6,965 nt of DNA from Pontiella sp. (GCA_029939385.1 JAOZSZ010000076.1:1-6965); one strand, 5' to 3'; positions 1 to 5,713 are shown, numbered from the stretch's first letter. Made by a program: numbers and translations. The notes: generated by a model not told the origin, from the letters alone.

Positions 1-450
1 CAACCCCGCCACCACAATCTCTTCCTTGTCGATCGGGTTCTTGCGAATAACTCCCTCGAAAAAGGCGTTCTTCCCATGTGCCACGCGATACGAAACATCC
101 TTGGTATCGTCCCATTTTTCAACACGGAAAAGCGCTGTCCAGCTCTTGTCCTGCATCTTATTTCCATACTCATTTTCGCACACCTTAACGCGGGAAATCT
201 CCTTCCATCCATGCCGCGTTTTGACTTCCAGCCGCACATCGCGCGACTCCTTCTCTTTTAAGGGGAAAAGCTGGGCATTGAGCTTAAGGATATTGTGATC
301 AACCGTATAAAGAACGGCTGCAATCACTTGATCTCGTGGAACATCCAACTCAACAGCCCGTTTCCCCTGAACACCCTTTTTGGTTGATGCCTGTGCCCCC
401 AAAGCTATGCCTAGCACGAGCAACATCATAACCGAAACTATTCTTTTCAT
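1..450 (-). CDS. Secreted protein, probable PhoD-like metallophosphatase; 5' part only
   Basis: This minus-strand reading frame opens at an ATG (450-448) and stays open for 150 codons to the window edge, so the C-terminus is missing. An AAGGAG ribosome site (complement of 457-462) lies 6 bases before the ATG. Residues 1-21 form a signal peptide: MKR, a hydrophobic stretch VSVMMLLVLGIALG, then an AQA cleavage site before Ser22. The visible mature part contains LDVPRDQVIAAVLYT (35-49), LKLNAQLFPL (55-64), WTALFRVEKWDDTKDVSYRV (104-123) and FEGVIRKNPIDKEEIVVAG (131-149). From memory, this resembles the N-terminal beta domain of secreted PhoD-like or metallophosphoesterase proteins of Planctomycetes and Kiritimatiellota. 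The catalytic metal-binding domain would lie outside the window, so the enzymatic role is inference. The gene and its export signal are much surer than the function. It is likely transcribed alone from the promoter at 539-567. Confidence 0.8.
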   Translation of the reverse strand, partial: MKRIVSVMMLLVLGIALGAQASTKKGVQGKRAVELDVPRDQVIAAVLYTVDHNILKLNAQLFPLKEKESRDVRLEVKTRHGWKEISRVKVCENEYGNKMQDKSWTALFRVEKWDDTKDVSYRVAHGKNAFFEGVIRKNPIDKEEIVVAGL

Positions 451-538
451 ATCGAACTCCTTTAAAATCTTTTCAATCAAAACAACCTATCAAACTCTAA
501 TCTTCAAGCTCAACGGCACAAACCAGCACTTCAAAAAA

Positions 539-567
539 AACATAAAGAAAAAAGCCATAGCAGTCAA
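539..567 (-). promoter_or_regulatory. Putative sigma70-type promoter for the secreted phosphatase-like gene
   Basis: On the minus strand TTGACT (567-562, five of six matches to TTGACA) is followed after exactly 17 bases by TATGTT (544-539, four of six to TATAAT). A start near 532 would give a leader of roughly 80 bases before the ATG at 450. The A-rich plus strand here reads as T-rich on the transcribed side. The assignment rests on consensus matching only. Confidence 0.4.
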
Positions 568-615
568 TCCATGTAGATATAGAAAGCTTTAATTTCACCT
601 CAACCATTCATTAAG

Positions 616-659
616 TTCACACCTTCGAAGGTGTGAATTCACACCTTCGAAGGTGTGTA
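616..659. repeat. Nested perfect palindrome (two 18-bp palindromes forming one 40-bp palindrome)
   Basis: CACACCTTCGAAGGTGTG occurs twice, at 618-635 and 640-657, separated by AATT. Each copy is a perfect palindrome (centres 626/627 and 648/649, 22 bp apart), and the whole of 618-657 is also perfectly self-complementary about 637/638. The left copy extends to a 22-bp palindrome (616-637). It lies 58 bases past the queG stop codon and about 51 bases upstream of the -35 box of the next minus-strand gene. As RNA it could form two short hairpins or one 18-bp stem with an AATT loop. Neither flank carries a T-run, so a classical intrinsic terminator is unlikely. The 22-bp spacing, about two helical turns, fits a tandem operator for a dimeric regulator. 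A mobile palindromic element is the other option. Function unknown. Confidence 0.9.
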
Positions 660-715
660 ACTCTCTGGGGGAAAGGATTATTCAGAAAACCTTAAATAGA
701 TAGATCGCATAAAAT

Positions 716-1747
716 CTAACGAGACTGAGCTTGCCGGCAAACCAGATCACTGCCGTTATTTTCAAGCACCCACAGAAGTAGCTTATCTGCTTGTGGTGTT
801 TTCATATTCTTCAGAATGGCCGCCGCATTTTTCCGAAGTTGCGTTACCCCAGCATAAGCAACAGCATTTCCCTTCATAAGTTTTCTAAGCTGAGCGGCTG
901 GGGTTTTAAATAACCATTCAAGATCAATAGGAATACGTGTATCCATGGAATCGCTCGGAGGGCAGGCCGTAGTACAATCATCACAACCAAAGAGCCAGTC
1001 ACCGATCATTTCTTCCTCTTCCCGACGAAGAAGGGTTCTTTTTTCAATAGTCAAATAACTGATGCACTTACGCGCATCAATCGGCTCACCAACCCGAATT
1101 GCACCGGTAGAACATTGATCTACACAGGCATGGCAAGTGTTACATTCAAACGGTAGCTTAGGTTCAAGAATTACCTCGGGAAGCTCCGCATCAACGAAAA
1201 GACAGCCGATGAAGGTGCGTACGTTAACACCATCAGGAACTCGTAGCAGGCCGTTCCCGCCCACAACACCCAGTCCACCAACCGAAGCAAACACGCGCTC
1301 ATAGACCGCACGCGTATCCACTACCGCTTCGGACTGCATTCCCTTTTTGTCCATTAGGTTTTTTAGTTTTTCAAGTAACGCATGACCGTTGTGATGATAA
1401 TCGGCCTCTTTTGCATAAGCCGAGATAAAACCGAGCAGTGCATCCTTTCTGGGAACAGGAAATGGATGCGTCGCCGCGGGATCGCCCCAATGATTAGTGA
1501 AGGTTAGAACGATCACTGATTTAGCAAATGGAAAGGTTTTCCAGGGATTTGATTTTTCGAGAAACATGGGTTCAAGATAATCCATCTCTCCATGCAATCC
1601 GGATTTTAACCAATCCGCAACCCGCACATTATTTTCCTCGATAGACTGACGTAAAATAGGATTATCCATTCGAATGCACGCCGCCGAATGCGCCCCAATG
1701 CGGCGCGTCGATTCCTCTAACCATTTTGTAAAGTTTTTCATATTCAT
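716..1747 (-). CDS. queG: Epoxyqueuosine reductase QueG
   Basis: QueG is a cytoplasmic cobalamin- and iron-sulfur-dependent enzyme that reduces epoxyqueuosine to queuosine at the tRNA wobble position 34, the last step of queuosine synthesis. The 343-residue protein shows the double [4Fe-4S] module: C202-x2-C205-x2-C208-x3-C212, then C228 and C255-x2-C258-x3-C262-P, with the family signatures DARKCISYLTIE (224-235) and WLFGCDDC (251-258). The VDTRAVYER segment (143-151) corresponds to the family VD-x-GP-x2-ER region, with D144 the likely catalytic Asp. Oddities: GP is replaced by RA, the usual GLGWIGKN reads GLGVVGGN (158-165), and the Pro after C212 is Ser. A longer version beginning at TTG 1777 is possible, but ATG 1747 has AGG six bases upstream and begins near the family N-terminus. 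The length is near the short end of the family (E. coli about 379). No other queuosine gene is in view. A QueG-like paralogue is the main alternative. Confidence 0.85.
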   Translation of the reverse strand: MNMKNFTKWLEESTRRIGAHSAACIRMDNPILRQSIEENNVRVADWLKSGLHGEMDYLEPMFLEKSNPWKTFPFAKSVIVLTFTNHWGDPAATHPFPVPRKDALLGFISAYAKEADYHHNGHALLEKLKNLMDKKGMQSEAVVDTRAVYERVFASVGGLGVVGGNGLLRVPDGVNVRTFIGCLFVDAELPEVILEPKLPFECNTCHACVDQCSTGAIRVGEPIDARKCISYLTIEKRTLLRREEEEMIGDWLFGCDDCTTACPPSDSMDTRIPIDLEWLFKTPAAQLRKLMKGNAVAYAGVTQLRKNAAAILKNMKTPQADKLLLWVLENNGSDLVCRQAQSR

Positions 1748-1776
1748 TTTGCACCTATCCTCAAAAGGGAGTAGCA

Positions 1777-1805
1777 AATGTAGCCAACATGGAAACAGGT
1801 TTGAA
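1777..1805 (-). promoter_or_regulatory. Weak candidate promoter for queG
   Basis: On the minus strand TTCAAA (1805-1800) and TACATT (1782-1777) are separated by 17 bases, each matching four of six consensus positions. A start near 1770 would give a leader of about 23 bases. The elements overlap the first codons of the divergent metalloenzyme gene, because only 41 bases separate the two start codons. This is a consensus match only. Confidence 0.25.
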
Positions 1806-2661
1806 GATTTTATTTATTTTTGTGGATGGACTGGGGATGGGATCCTCTGACTCCGTCATTAATCCGTTACGTGATCATTGCCTTTCAGGGCTTTCTAATC
1901 TACTCGCTAATGCGGCTTCACTCGATGCCTGCCTCGGGGTCGAAGGTCTTCCGCAGAGTGCCACGGGGCAGACTGCATTGTTCACGGGTATGAATGCCTC
2001 CAAATTAATGGGACGACATATTGAAGGGTTTCCTCCCGCGACTCTCAAAAAATTAATCCGAAAAGAAAATATTTTCTCAAAACTTCGCACCCAGGGGAAA
2101 CAGTGTACTTTTGCCAATTCCTACTGGATCGATGACCCGCACAGAATCCCCCTCCGGCGCCAATCCGTTACCACGGTCATGGCCCTCGAAGCCCTCGATA
2201 AAATGCGCGGGAAAACGGAGCTACTCTCGGGGAAAGCCGTTCATCATGATATCACCCGCTGGACGATGCAGACACGGGGATACGACGGCGAACTGATTAC
2301 GGAAGAAGAAGCGGCGGACCACTTATTAAGTGTGGCAGAAGAAAATGACTTTACCCTTTTTGAATATTTTTTAACCGATCGTGCCGGCCATTCAAAAAAT
2401 CGAAAACTAGCGCCTGAAATCCTAAAAACACTCAACCAGTTTTTACCCCAAGTAGCCCGCTTTGCAGAGCAACCCAACCACCTTTTCATTCTCTGTAGCG
2501 ACCACGGAAACATCGAAGATCTATCCACCTTCTCCCATACAAAAAATCCTGTTCCACTCATCGCCTGCGGCGCATATAGTGAGATGTTCTTGTCCTTAAA
2601 AACCCTCACGGATGTGACCCCTGCGATTCTGGATTGTTTTGCGAAAGAACAAGCCGTATAA
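1789..2661 (+). CDS. Compact alkaline-phosphatase/iPGM-superfamily metalloenzyme, substrate unknown
   Basis: The 290-residue protein carries the metal-site motifs of the superfamily that includes cofactor-independent phosphoglycerate mutase and phosphopentomutase (Pfam Metalloenzyme). In order: FVDGLG with D13; QSATGQTALFTG (56-67), where S57 aligns with the iPGM nucleophile serine; DRAGHS (197-202) with D197 and H201; SDHGN (237-241) with D238 and H239; and SHTKNPVP (249-256) with H250. The set looks complete, so a two-metal phospho-transfer or phosphatase active site is expected. The protein is far shorter than iPGM (about 510 residues) and lacks room for its large inserted domain; residues 80-180 can hold only a small cap. 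There is no signal peptide, so it should be cytoplasmic. The start is the ATG at 1789; an AGGGAG (1766-1771) lies 17 bases upstream, too far to be ideal. It is the first gene of the five-gene cluster. The substrate cannot be read from sequence. Confidence 0.85.
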   Translation: METGLKILFIFVDGLGMGSSDSVINPLRDHCLSGLSNLLANAASLDACLGVEGLPQSATGQTALFTGMNASKLMGRHIEGFPPATLKKLIRKENIFSKLRTQGKQCTFANSYWIDDPHRIPLRRQSVTTVMALEALDKMRGKTELLSGKAVHHDITRWTMQTRGYDGELITEEEAADHLLSVAEENDFTLFEYFLTDRAGHSKNRKLAPEILKTLNQFLPQVARFAEQPNHLFILCSDHGNIEDLSTFSHTKNPVPLIACGAYSEMFLSLKTLTDVTPAILDCFAKEQAV

Positions 2662-2669
2662 TTCCGCAC

Positions 2670-3137
2670 ATGACTAAAGAGACTTTTCAGCGCCCCGATT
2701 GGGATGAATATTTTATGGATATCGCGCAGGTGGTTTCCACTCGAGGAAACTGCTGCCGCCGCAAAGTAGCGGCCGTGATTGTGAGTGACCGAAGAATCAT
2801 TTCAACGGGCTATAACGGCACCCCGCGGGGAATTAAAAACTGTTTTGAGGGCGGGTGTCCGCGTTGCGCTAGCGACGTACAATCGGGAGAAAGTCTAGGC
2901 GAATGCATCTGTGCGCATGCCGAAGAAAACGCCATTGTACAAGCCGCCTATCACGGAATTTCGGTTAAGAATTCCATGATTTATTGTACCCTCAGCCCCT
3001 GCTTAATGTGTACGAAGATGATTATCAATGCGGGAATTAAAGAAGTGGTCTATGAAACTGAATATCACTTTACCGAACAGGCCCGCGCCCTGTTCGACAG
3101 CGCGGGTGTGGTATGCCGAAAATTTGAACGCAAATAG
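2670..3137 (+). CDS. dCMP deaminase (ComEB-like cytidine/deoxycytidylate deaminase family)
   Basis: This zinc enzyme would hydrolyse dCMP to dUMP, the substrate of thymidylate synthase. In the 155-residue protein the zinc and catalytic motifs are HAEENAI (H83 zinc ligand, E85 proton shuttle) and SPCLMC (C111 and C114 zinc ligands). Other family hallmarks are WDEYFMDIA (11-19), GNCCRRKVAAVIV (26-38), STGYNGTPRGIKNC (45-58) and IINAGIKEVVY (118-128). Extra cysteines at 58, 63, 66, 79 and 81 lie in the segment where phage and bacterial dCMP deaminases can hold a second zinc. The start chosen is ATG 2670, 8 bases after the preceding stop, because the protein then begins MTKETFQRPDWDEYF as family members do. 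A frame extension to 2634 would overlap the upstream gene and adds nothing conserved. No good ribosome site precedes it, so translation may be coupled to the upstream gene. Length and motifs agree with the family. Confidence 0.92.
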   Translation: MTKETFQRPDWDEYFMDIAQVVSTRGNCCRRKVAAVIVSDRRIISTGYNGTPRGIKNCFEGGCPRCASDVQSGESLGECICAHAEENAIVQAAYHGISVKNSMIYCTLSPCLMCTKMIINAGIKEVVYETEYHFTEQARALFDSAGVVCRKFERK

Positions 3138-3150
3138 AAAGGCGACTTTG
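3138..3150 (+). promoter_or_regulatory. Ribosome binding site and TTG start that define the DUF3108 gene
   Basis: AAAGG (3138-3142), directly after the dCMP deaminase stop codon, is 5 bases before TTG 3148. Starting there yields a classic signal peptide. The frame also extends upstream to ATG 3028, but that adds 40 residues lying wholly inside the deaminase gene and buries the signal sequence. The first ATG after the deaminase stop (3175) would remove half of the signal peptide. Confidence 0.65.
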
Positions 3151-3924
3151 AAAACCTGGCTTTCCATTTTTTTTATGGGCTTAACCGCTTGGACTACACT
3201 TGCAGAGAGTGACTATAGTACCTGCTTCATTCCCGGAGAGGTTTCAGAATATAAGATATCATGGGCCGGCATTCCGCTCGCTCGGTCCACAACCACCACA
3301 GATACCCTTATCGAAAATGGACGGGAACTGATTCGCATCCGAATGGAGGCCAAGTCCTACTCGCGTATCTATAAAGTTGACGACCTGACCGAAGTCATTA
3401 TCGACCCCAAAACGGCCCTACCCCTACGGATTGATCTCTCGATCAACGAAGGGAATCGTCAAAAAAGCCACCTCACCACCTTTTATCACGATAAGAAGGT
3501 GGCCGTCTTCCAAGATCGAATCAGCAAAGATATTCGAGAAGTCCCTATTGAAAGTGATACTCAGGATCTATTTAGCTTTCTTTTTTCCATGCGCAATCAA
3601 GAGTTAAAAACTCTAACCGCCACCCCCCGCAAACTATTCGTTGATGGAAAATTGTATGACCTCGGCATAACGCTCCAAAAAGAATCCGCCATTAAACTTC
3701 CGGCCTACGGAAAGGTTTCCAGCATTGGAATCATCCCCATTGCTGAATTTGATGGCCTCTTCCTGCGACAAGGGAAAATCACGTTTTGGGTTTCAAAGCA
3801 AAACCGACGTATGCTTACATGCATAAAGGCAAAAGTCCCGGTTGGAATGGTCACGATCAAACTGCAAAAGGTATCCGGTCCGGGAGATGATTTTTGGGTC
3901 AAAAAACAAGTAGATAGGGAGTAG
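3148..3924 (+). CDS. Secreted DUF3108 domain protein
   Basis: With the TTG start the product is 258 residues. Residues 1-19 are a signal peptide (KTWLSIFFMGLTAWTTLA, cleavage before Glu20), so the protein should be exported to the periplasm or outer membrane. The rest matches the DUF3108 pattern: FIPGEVSEYKISWAGIPLA (27-45), a YSRIYKVDDLTEVIIDPKT run (71-89), LPLRIDLSINEG (91-102), and near the end GKITFWVSKQNRRMLTCIKA (209-228) followed by KVPVGMVTIKLQ (229-240). DUF3108 proteins are predicted beta-rich envelope proteins without a settled biochemical role. There is no lipobox cysteine at the cleavage site. It begins 10 bases after the dCMP deaminase gene and ends 2 bases before kdsB, which carries its own ribosome site inside this gene's end. 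That position suggests a job in outer-membrane or LPS biogenesis, which is inference. Confidence 0.8.
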   Translation: MKTWLSIFFMGLTAWTTLAESDYSTCFIPGEVSEYKISWAGIPLARSTTTTDTLIENGRELIRIRMEAKSYSRIYKVDDLTEVIIDPKTALPLRIDLSINEGNRQKSHLTTFYHDKKVAVFQDRISKDIREVPIESDTQDLFSFLFSMRNQELKTLTATPRKLFVDGKLYDLGITLQKESAIKLPAYGKVSSIGIIPIAEFDGLFLRQGKITFWVSKQNRRMLTCIKAKVPVGMVTIKLQKVSGPGDDFWVKKQVDRE

Positions 3925-3926
3925 AT

Positions 3927-4679
3927 ATGGATCGAATAGTTGGAGTAATTCCATCGCGCTGGGGATCAACACGGTTTCCAGGCAAGAGCCTAGCCATGAT
4001 TTCAGGAAAGCCCATGATCCAATGGGTGGTTGAACGCGTGAAACAGGCTAAAAACCTCGACGCCGTTATTGTGGCCACCGACGACCAACGTATTGCTGAA
4101 TGCGTTCAATCATTGGGCATCGCAGATGTGAAAGTTGCGATGACTCGCGCGGACCACCCAACAGGAACCGATCGTATTGCGGAGGCTATCCAAACCTTAA
4201 AAGCGGATGCAGTGATTAATGTACAAGGTGACGAACCCCTCATCGACCCCGCGTTGATTGACGAACTCGCGGAGGTGATCTCCTCTAACGACTGGGATAT
4301 GGCCACCGCCGCCACCCCCATTAAAGACGCCTCAGAAATCACCGACCCCTCCGTAGTTAAAGCCGTTTTTAATCGTCACGGACAGGCGCTCTATTTTTCA
4401 CGCGCCACCATTCCGCACGTTCGCGACCCCGACGAGGCCTCCATCTCTGGAATATATTGGCGGCACATCGGCATCTATGCCTACCGCCGCGACTTTCTCT
4501 TCAAACTTGTAGCCGAGCCCCCCTGTGCGCTCGAAAATCTAGAGAAACTCGAACAACTCCGCGCGCTCGACATGGGATGCCGAATGAAGGTAATAAAAAC
4601 AGAGGACTTCGGAATCGGCGTCGACACCCCCGAAGATATTGTGAAAGCAGAACAACTTTTAAATCAACTTGAGGGATAA
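3927..4679 (+). CDS. kdsB: 3-deoxy-manno-octulosonate cytidylyltransferase (CMP-KDO synthetase)
   Basis: KdsB joins CTP and KDO to give CMP-KDO, the activated sugar that KDO transferase adds to lipid A; it acts in the cytoplasm. The 250 residues match the family length (E. coli 248). The N-terminal nucleotide-binding signature is IPSRWGSTRFPGKSL (8-22) with R11 and K20. DHPTGTDRIAEA (76-87) and VQGDEPLID (99-107) follow, with D102 a likely magnesium ligand. YFSRATIPH (156-164), HIGIYAYRRDF (180-190), ENLEKLEQLRAL (203-214) and GVDTPEDI (231-238, with D233 the second metal aspartate) complete the pattern. AGGGAG (3916-3921) sits 5 bases before the ATG. It is followed after 3 bases by kdsA, so the two KDO genes are surely co-transcribed. 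No frameshift or missing catalytic residue is seen. Confidence 0.96.
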   Translation: MDRIVGVIPSRWGSTRFPGKSLAMISGKPMIQWVVERVKQAKNLDAVIVATDDQRIAECVQSLGIADVKVAMTRADHPTGTDRIAEAIQTLKADAVINVQGDEPLIDPALIDELAEVISSNDWDMATAATPIKDASEITDPSVVKAVFNRHGQALYFSRATIPHVRDPDEASISGIYWRHIGIYAYRRDFLFKLVAEPPCALENLEKLEQLRALDMGCRMKVIKTEDFGIGVDTPEDIVKAEQLLNQLEG

Positions 4680-4682
4680 CAA

Positions 4683-5498
4683 ATGACCAAAACGATTCAT
4701 GTTAAAGGTGTAAAATTTGGTGGAAAGAATCCACTGGCCATGATTGCAGGACCCTGCGTGATTGAAAGTCGCGAAGGCTGCATGGAGATTGCCGACAAGC
4801 TGGTAAAGCTCTCCAAGCGGCAGAACATTCCACTGGTCTTTAAGGCCTCGTACGACAAGGCCAATCGCACATCGATCCACTCCTATCGCGGCCCCGGCAT
4901 TTCAAAGGGGCTTGAAATCCTTGCTGAGATTAAGGAGAAATATAATATCCCCGTGCTGACCGATGTACACAGTGTGGAAGAGATTCACATCGCCTCCAAG
5001 ATCGTCGATATTATCCAATTACCCGCCTTCATGATTCGGCAAACTGACTTTGTGGTTGCCGCCGGAGAAAGTGGTGCCGTAGTCAACGTGAAAAAAGCAC
5101 AATTCGCTGCCCCATGGGATATGGTCAATGTCATCAAGAAAATTGAATCGACGGGCAATAAAAAAATTATGCTCACCGAGCGAGGAACCTCCTTTGGTTA
5201 CAACACGCTTGTAGCCGATATGCGTAGCCTAATTATTATGCGAGAAATGGGCTATCCCGTCATCTTTGATGCCACTCACTCCGTACAATCTCCCGGCGGA
5301 CAAGGTGACACCTCTGGCGGTGACGGACGCTTTGCCCCCTATCTCGCGAAAGCGGCGGCGGCGGTGGGTGTAGACGGCCTGTTTATCGAAACCCATCCCG
5401 ATCCATCGCAGGCCCTTTCCGACGGGCCCAACATGATTCCGCTAAAGGATCTTTCAGGCCTCTGGAAAAAACTTCATGCAATCGACCAGATAAAATAG
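4683..5498 (+). CDS. kdsA: 3-deoxy-8-phosphooctulonate synthase (KDO-8-P synthase), metal-dependent type
   Basis: KdsA condenses phosphoenolpyruvate with D-arabinose 5-phosphate to make KDO-8-phosphate, the committed step of KDO synthesis. The 271-residue protein has AGPCVIES (22-29), FKASYDKANRTSIHSYRGPG (53-72), TDVH (93-96), IQLPAFMIRQTD (111-122), NVKKAQF (135-141), DATHSVQSPGG (196-206) and FIETHPDP (234-241). C25, H199, E236 and D247 match in identity and mutual spacing the four metal ligands of the Aquifex aeolicus enzyme (C11, H185, E222, D233), while E. coli KdsA has Asn in place of the Cys. This is therefore the metal-dependent class. GAGG (4671-4674), inside the end of kdsB, lies 8 bases before the ATG. 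It is the last gene of the cluster; kdsC and kdsD are not in the window. The gene order (kdsB before kdsA) is the reverse of pathway order. Confidence 0.97.
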   Translation: MTKTIHVKGVKFGGKNPLAMIAGPCVIESREGCMEIADKLVKLSKRQNIPLVFKASYDKANRTSIHSYRGPGISKGLEILAEIKEKYNIPVLTDVHSVEEIHIASKIVDIIQLPAFMIRQTDFVVAAGESGAVVNVKKAQFAAPWDMVNVIKKIESTGNKKIMLTERGTSFGYNTLVADMRSLIIMREMGYPVIFDATHSVQSPGGQGDTSGGDGRFAPYLAKAAAAVGVDGLFIETHPDPSQALSDGPNMIPLKDLSGLWKKLHAIDQIK

Positions 5499-5540
5499 CT
5501 CGGGAAAGAACGATCTCTAGGAAGCAAAGCGGGGCAAAGA

Positions 5541-5575
5541 GTTCCTCATGACAAGCCTTTTTCAGGAAGAGGAAC
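5541..5575. repeat. 7-bp inverted repeat in the convergent spacer
   Basis: GTTCCTC (5541-5547) and GAGGAAC (5569-5575) are perfect inverted copies separated by 21 bases. No T-run follows on either strand, so it is not a canonical terminator, although it is the nearest stem downstream of kdsA. A smaller 10-bp palindrome, CCATGCATGG, lies at 5631-5640. The rest of 5499-5650 shows no supported gene. Confidence 0.4.
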
Positions 5576-5649
5576 CGTGCCGCTGGAGGAATGGAATGGG
5601 GCGATAACGGCGATAGAAGCACTCGACGGCCCATGCATGGAATCGTTTT

Positions 5650-5677
5650 AAAAATAAGTAGGGAAGGTTACCCTCCC
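5650..5677 (-). terminator. Putative intrinsic terminator of the PEP-CTERM gene
   Basis: Read on the minus strand, GGGAGGGTAACCTTCCC (5677-5661) folds into a 7-bp stem with a TAA loop, using one G-U wobble. It is followed by the T-rich tail TACTTATTTTT (5660-5650). On the plus strand the wobble becomes an A-C mismatch and there is no T-tail, so the signal points to minus-strand transcripts arriving from the gene that ends at 5720. Confidence 0.6.
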
Positions 5678-5694
5678 CATTTGCCTTGAAAGAT

Positions 5695-5713
5695 GCCCCT
5701 CTGACAGAAGGGC
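5695..5713 (-). terminator. Second hairpin directly downstream of the PEP-CTERM gene
   Basis: On the minus strand GCCCTTCTGTCAGAGGGGC makes an 8-bp stem with one wobble pair and a GTC loop, starting 7 bases after the stop codon. Only ATCTTTC follows, so termination here would be weaker than at the next hairpin; it may instead protect the 3' end of the mRNA. On the plus strand the wobble becomes a mismatch, but a T-run at 5723-5728 makes weak bidirectional use for kdsA conceivable. Confidence 0.4.

Larger units (their letters stand above)
1789..5498 (+). other. Probable five-gene operon ending in kdsB-kdsA
   Basis: Five same-strand genes follow one another with gaps of 8, 10, 2 and 3 bases and no hairpin or promoter-sized space between them. 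Ribosome sites of kdsB and kdsA lie inside the preceding gene. The cluster begins 41 bases from the divergent queG start, so its promoter must lie in that gap or inside the start of queG; I could not pick a convincing one. Content is mixed: an uncharacterised phosphoryl-transfer metalloenzyme, dUMP supply, an exported DUF3108 protein, and KDO synthesis and activation. Confidence 0.8.

Noticed and set aside
26..592. Plus-strand open frames at 26-298 and 380-592
   Set aside because: They are antisense to the signal-peptide gene at 1-450 or lie in its leader; the translations look random.
616..659. Palindrome as a classical intrinsic terminator of queG
   Set aside because: The stem is strong enough, but the bases after it on the minus strand (AACTTAATG) contain no T-run, and neither does the plus-strand side.
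616..659. Two repeated units as the start of a CRISPR array
   Set aside because: Only two copies, separated by 4 bases, each fully palindromic, with no spacers and no cas genes.
1748..1777. Ten-codon N-terminal extension of QueG from TTG 1777
   Set aside because: ATG 1747 has a better placed AGG and fits the family start; the extension would consume most of the divergent gap.
5383..5634. 83-codon minus-strand frame overlapping the end of kdsA
   Set aside because: It overlaps a certain gene for 116 bases, shows no domain or ordered composition and has no good ribosome site; antisense shadow plus spacer.
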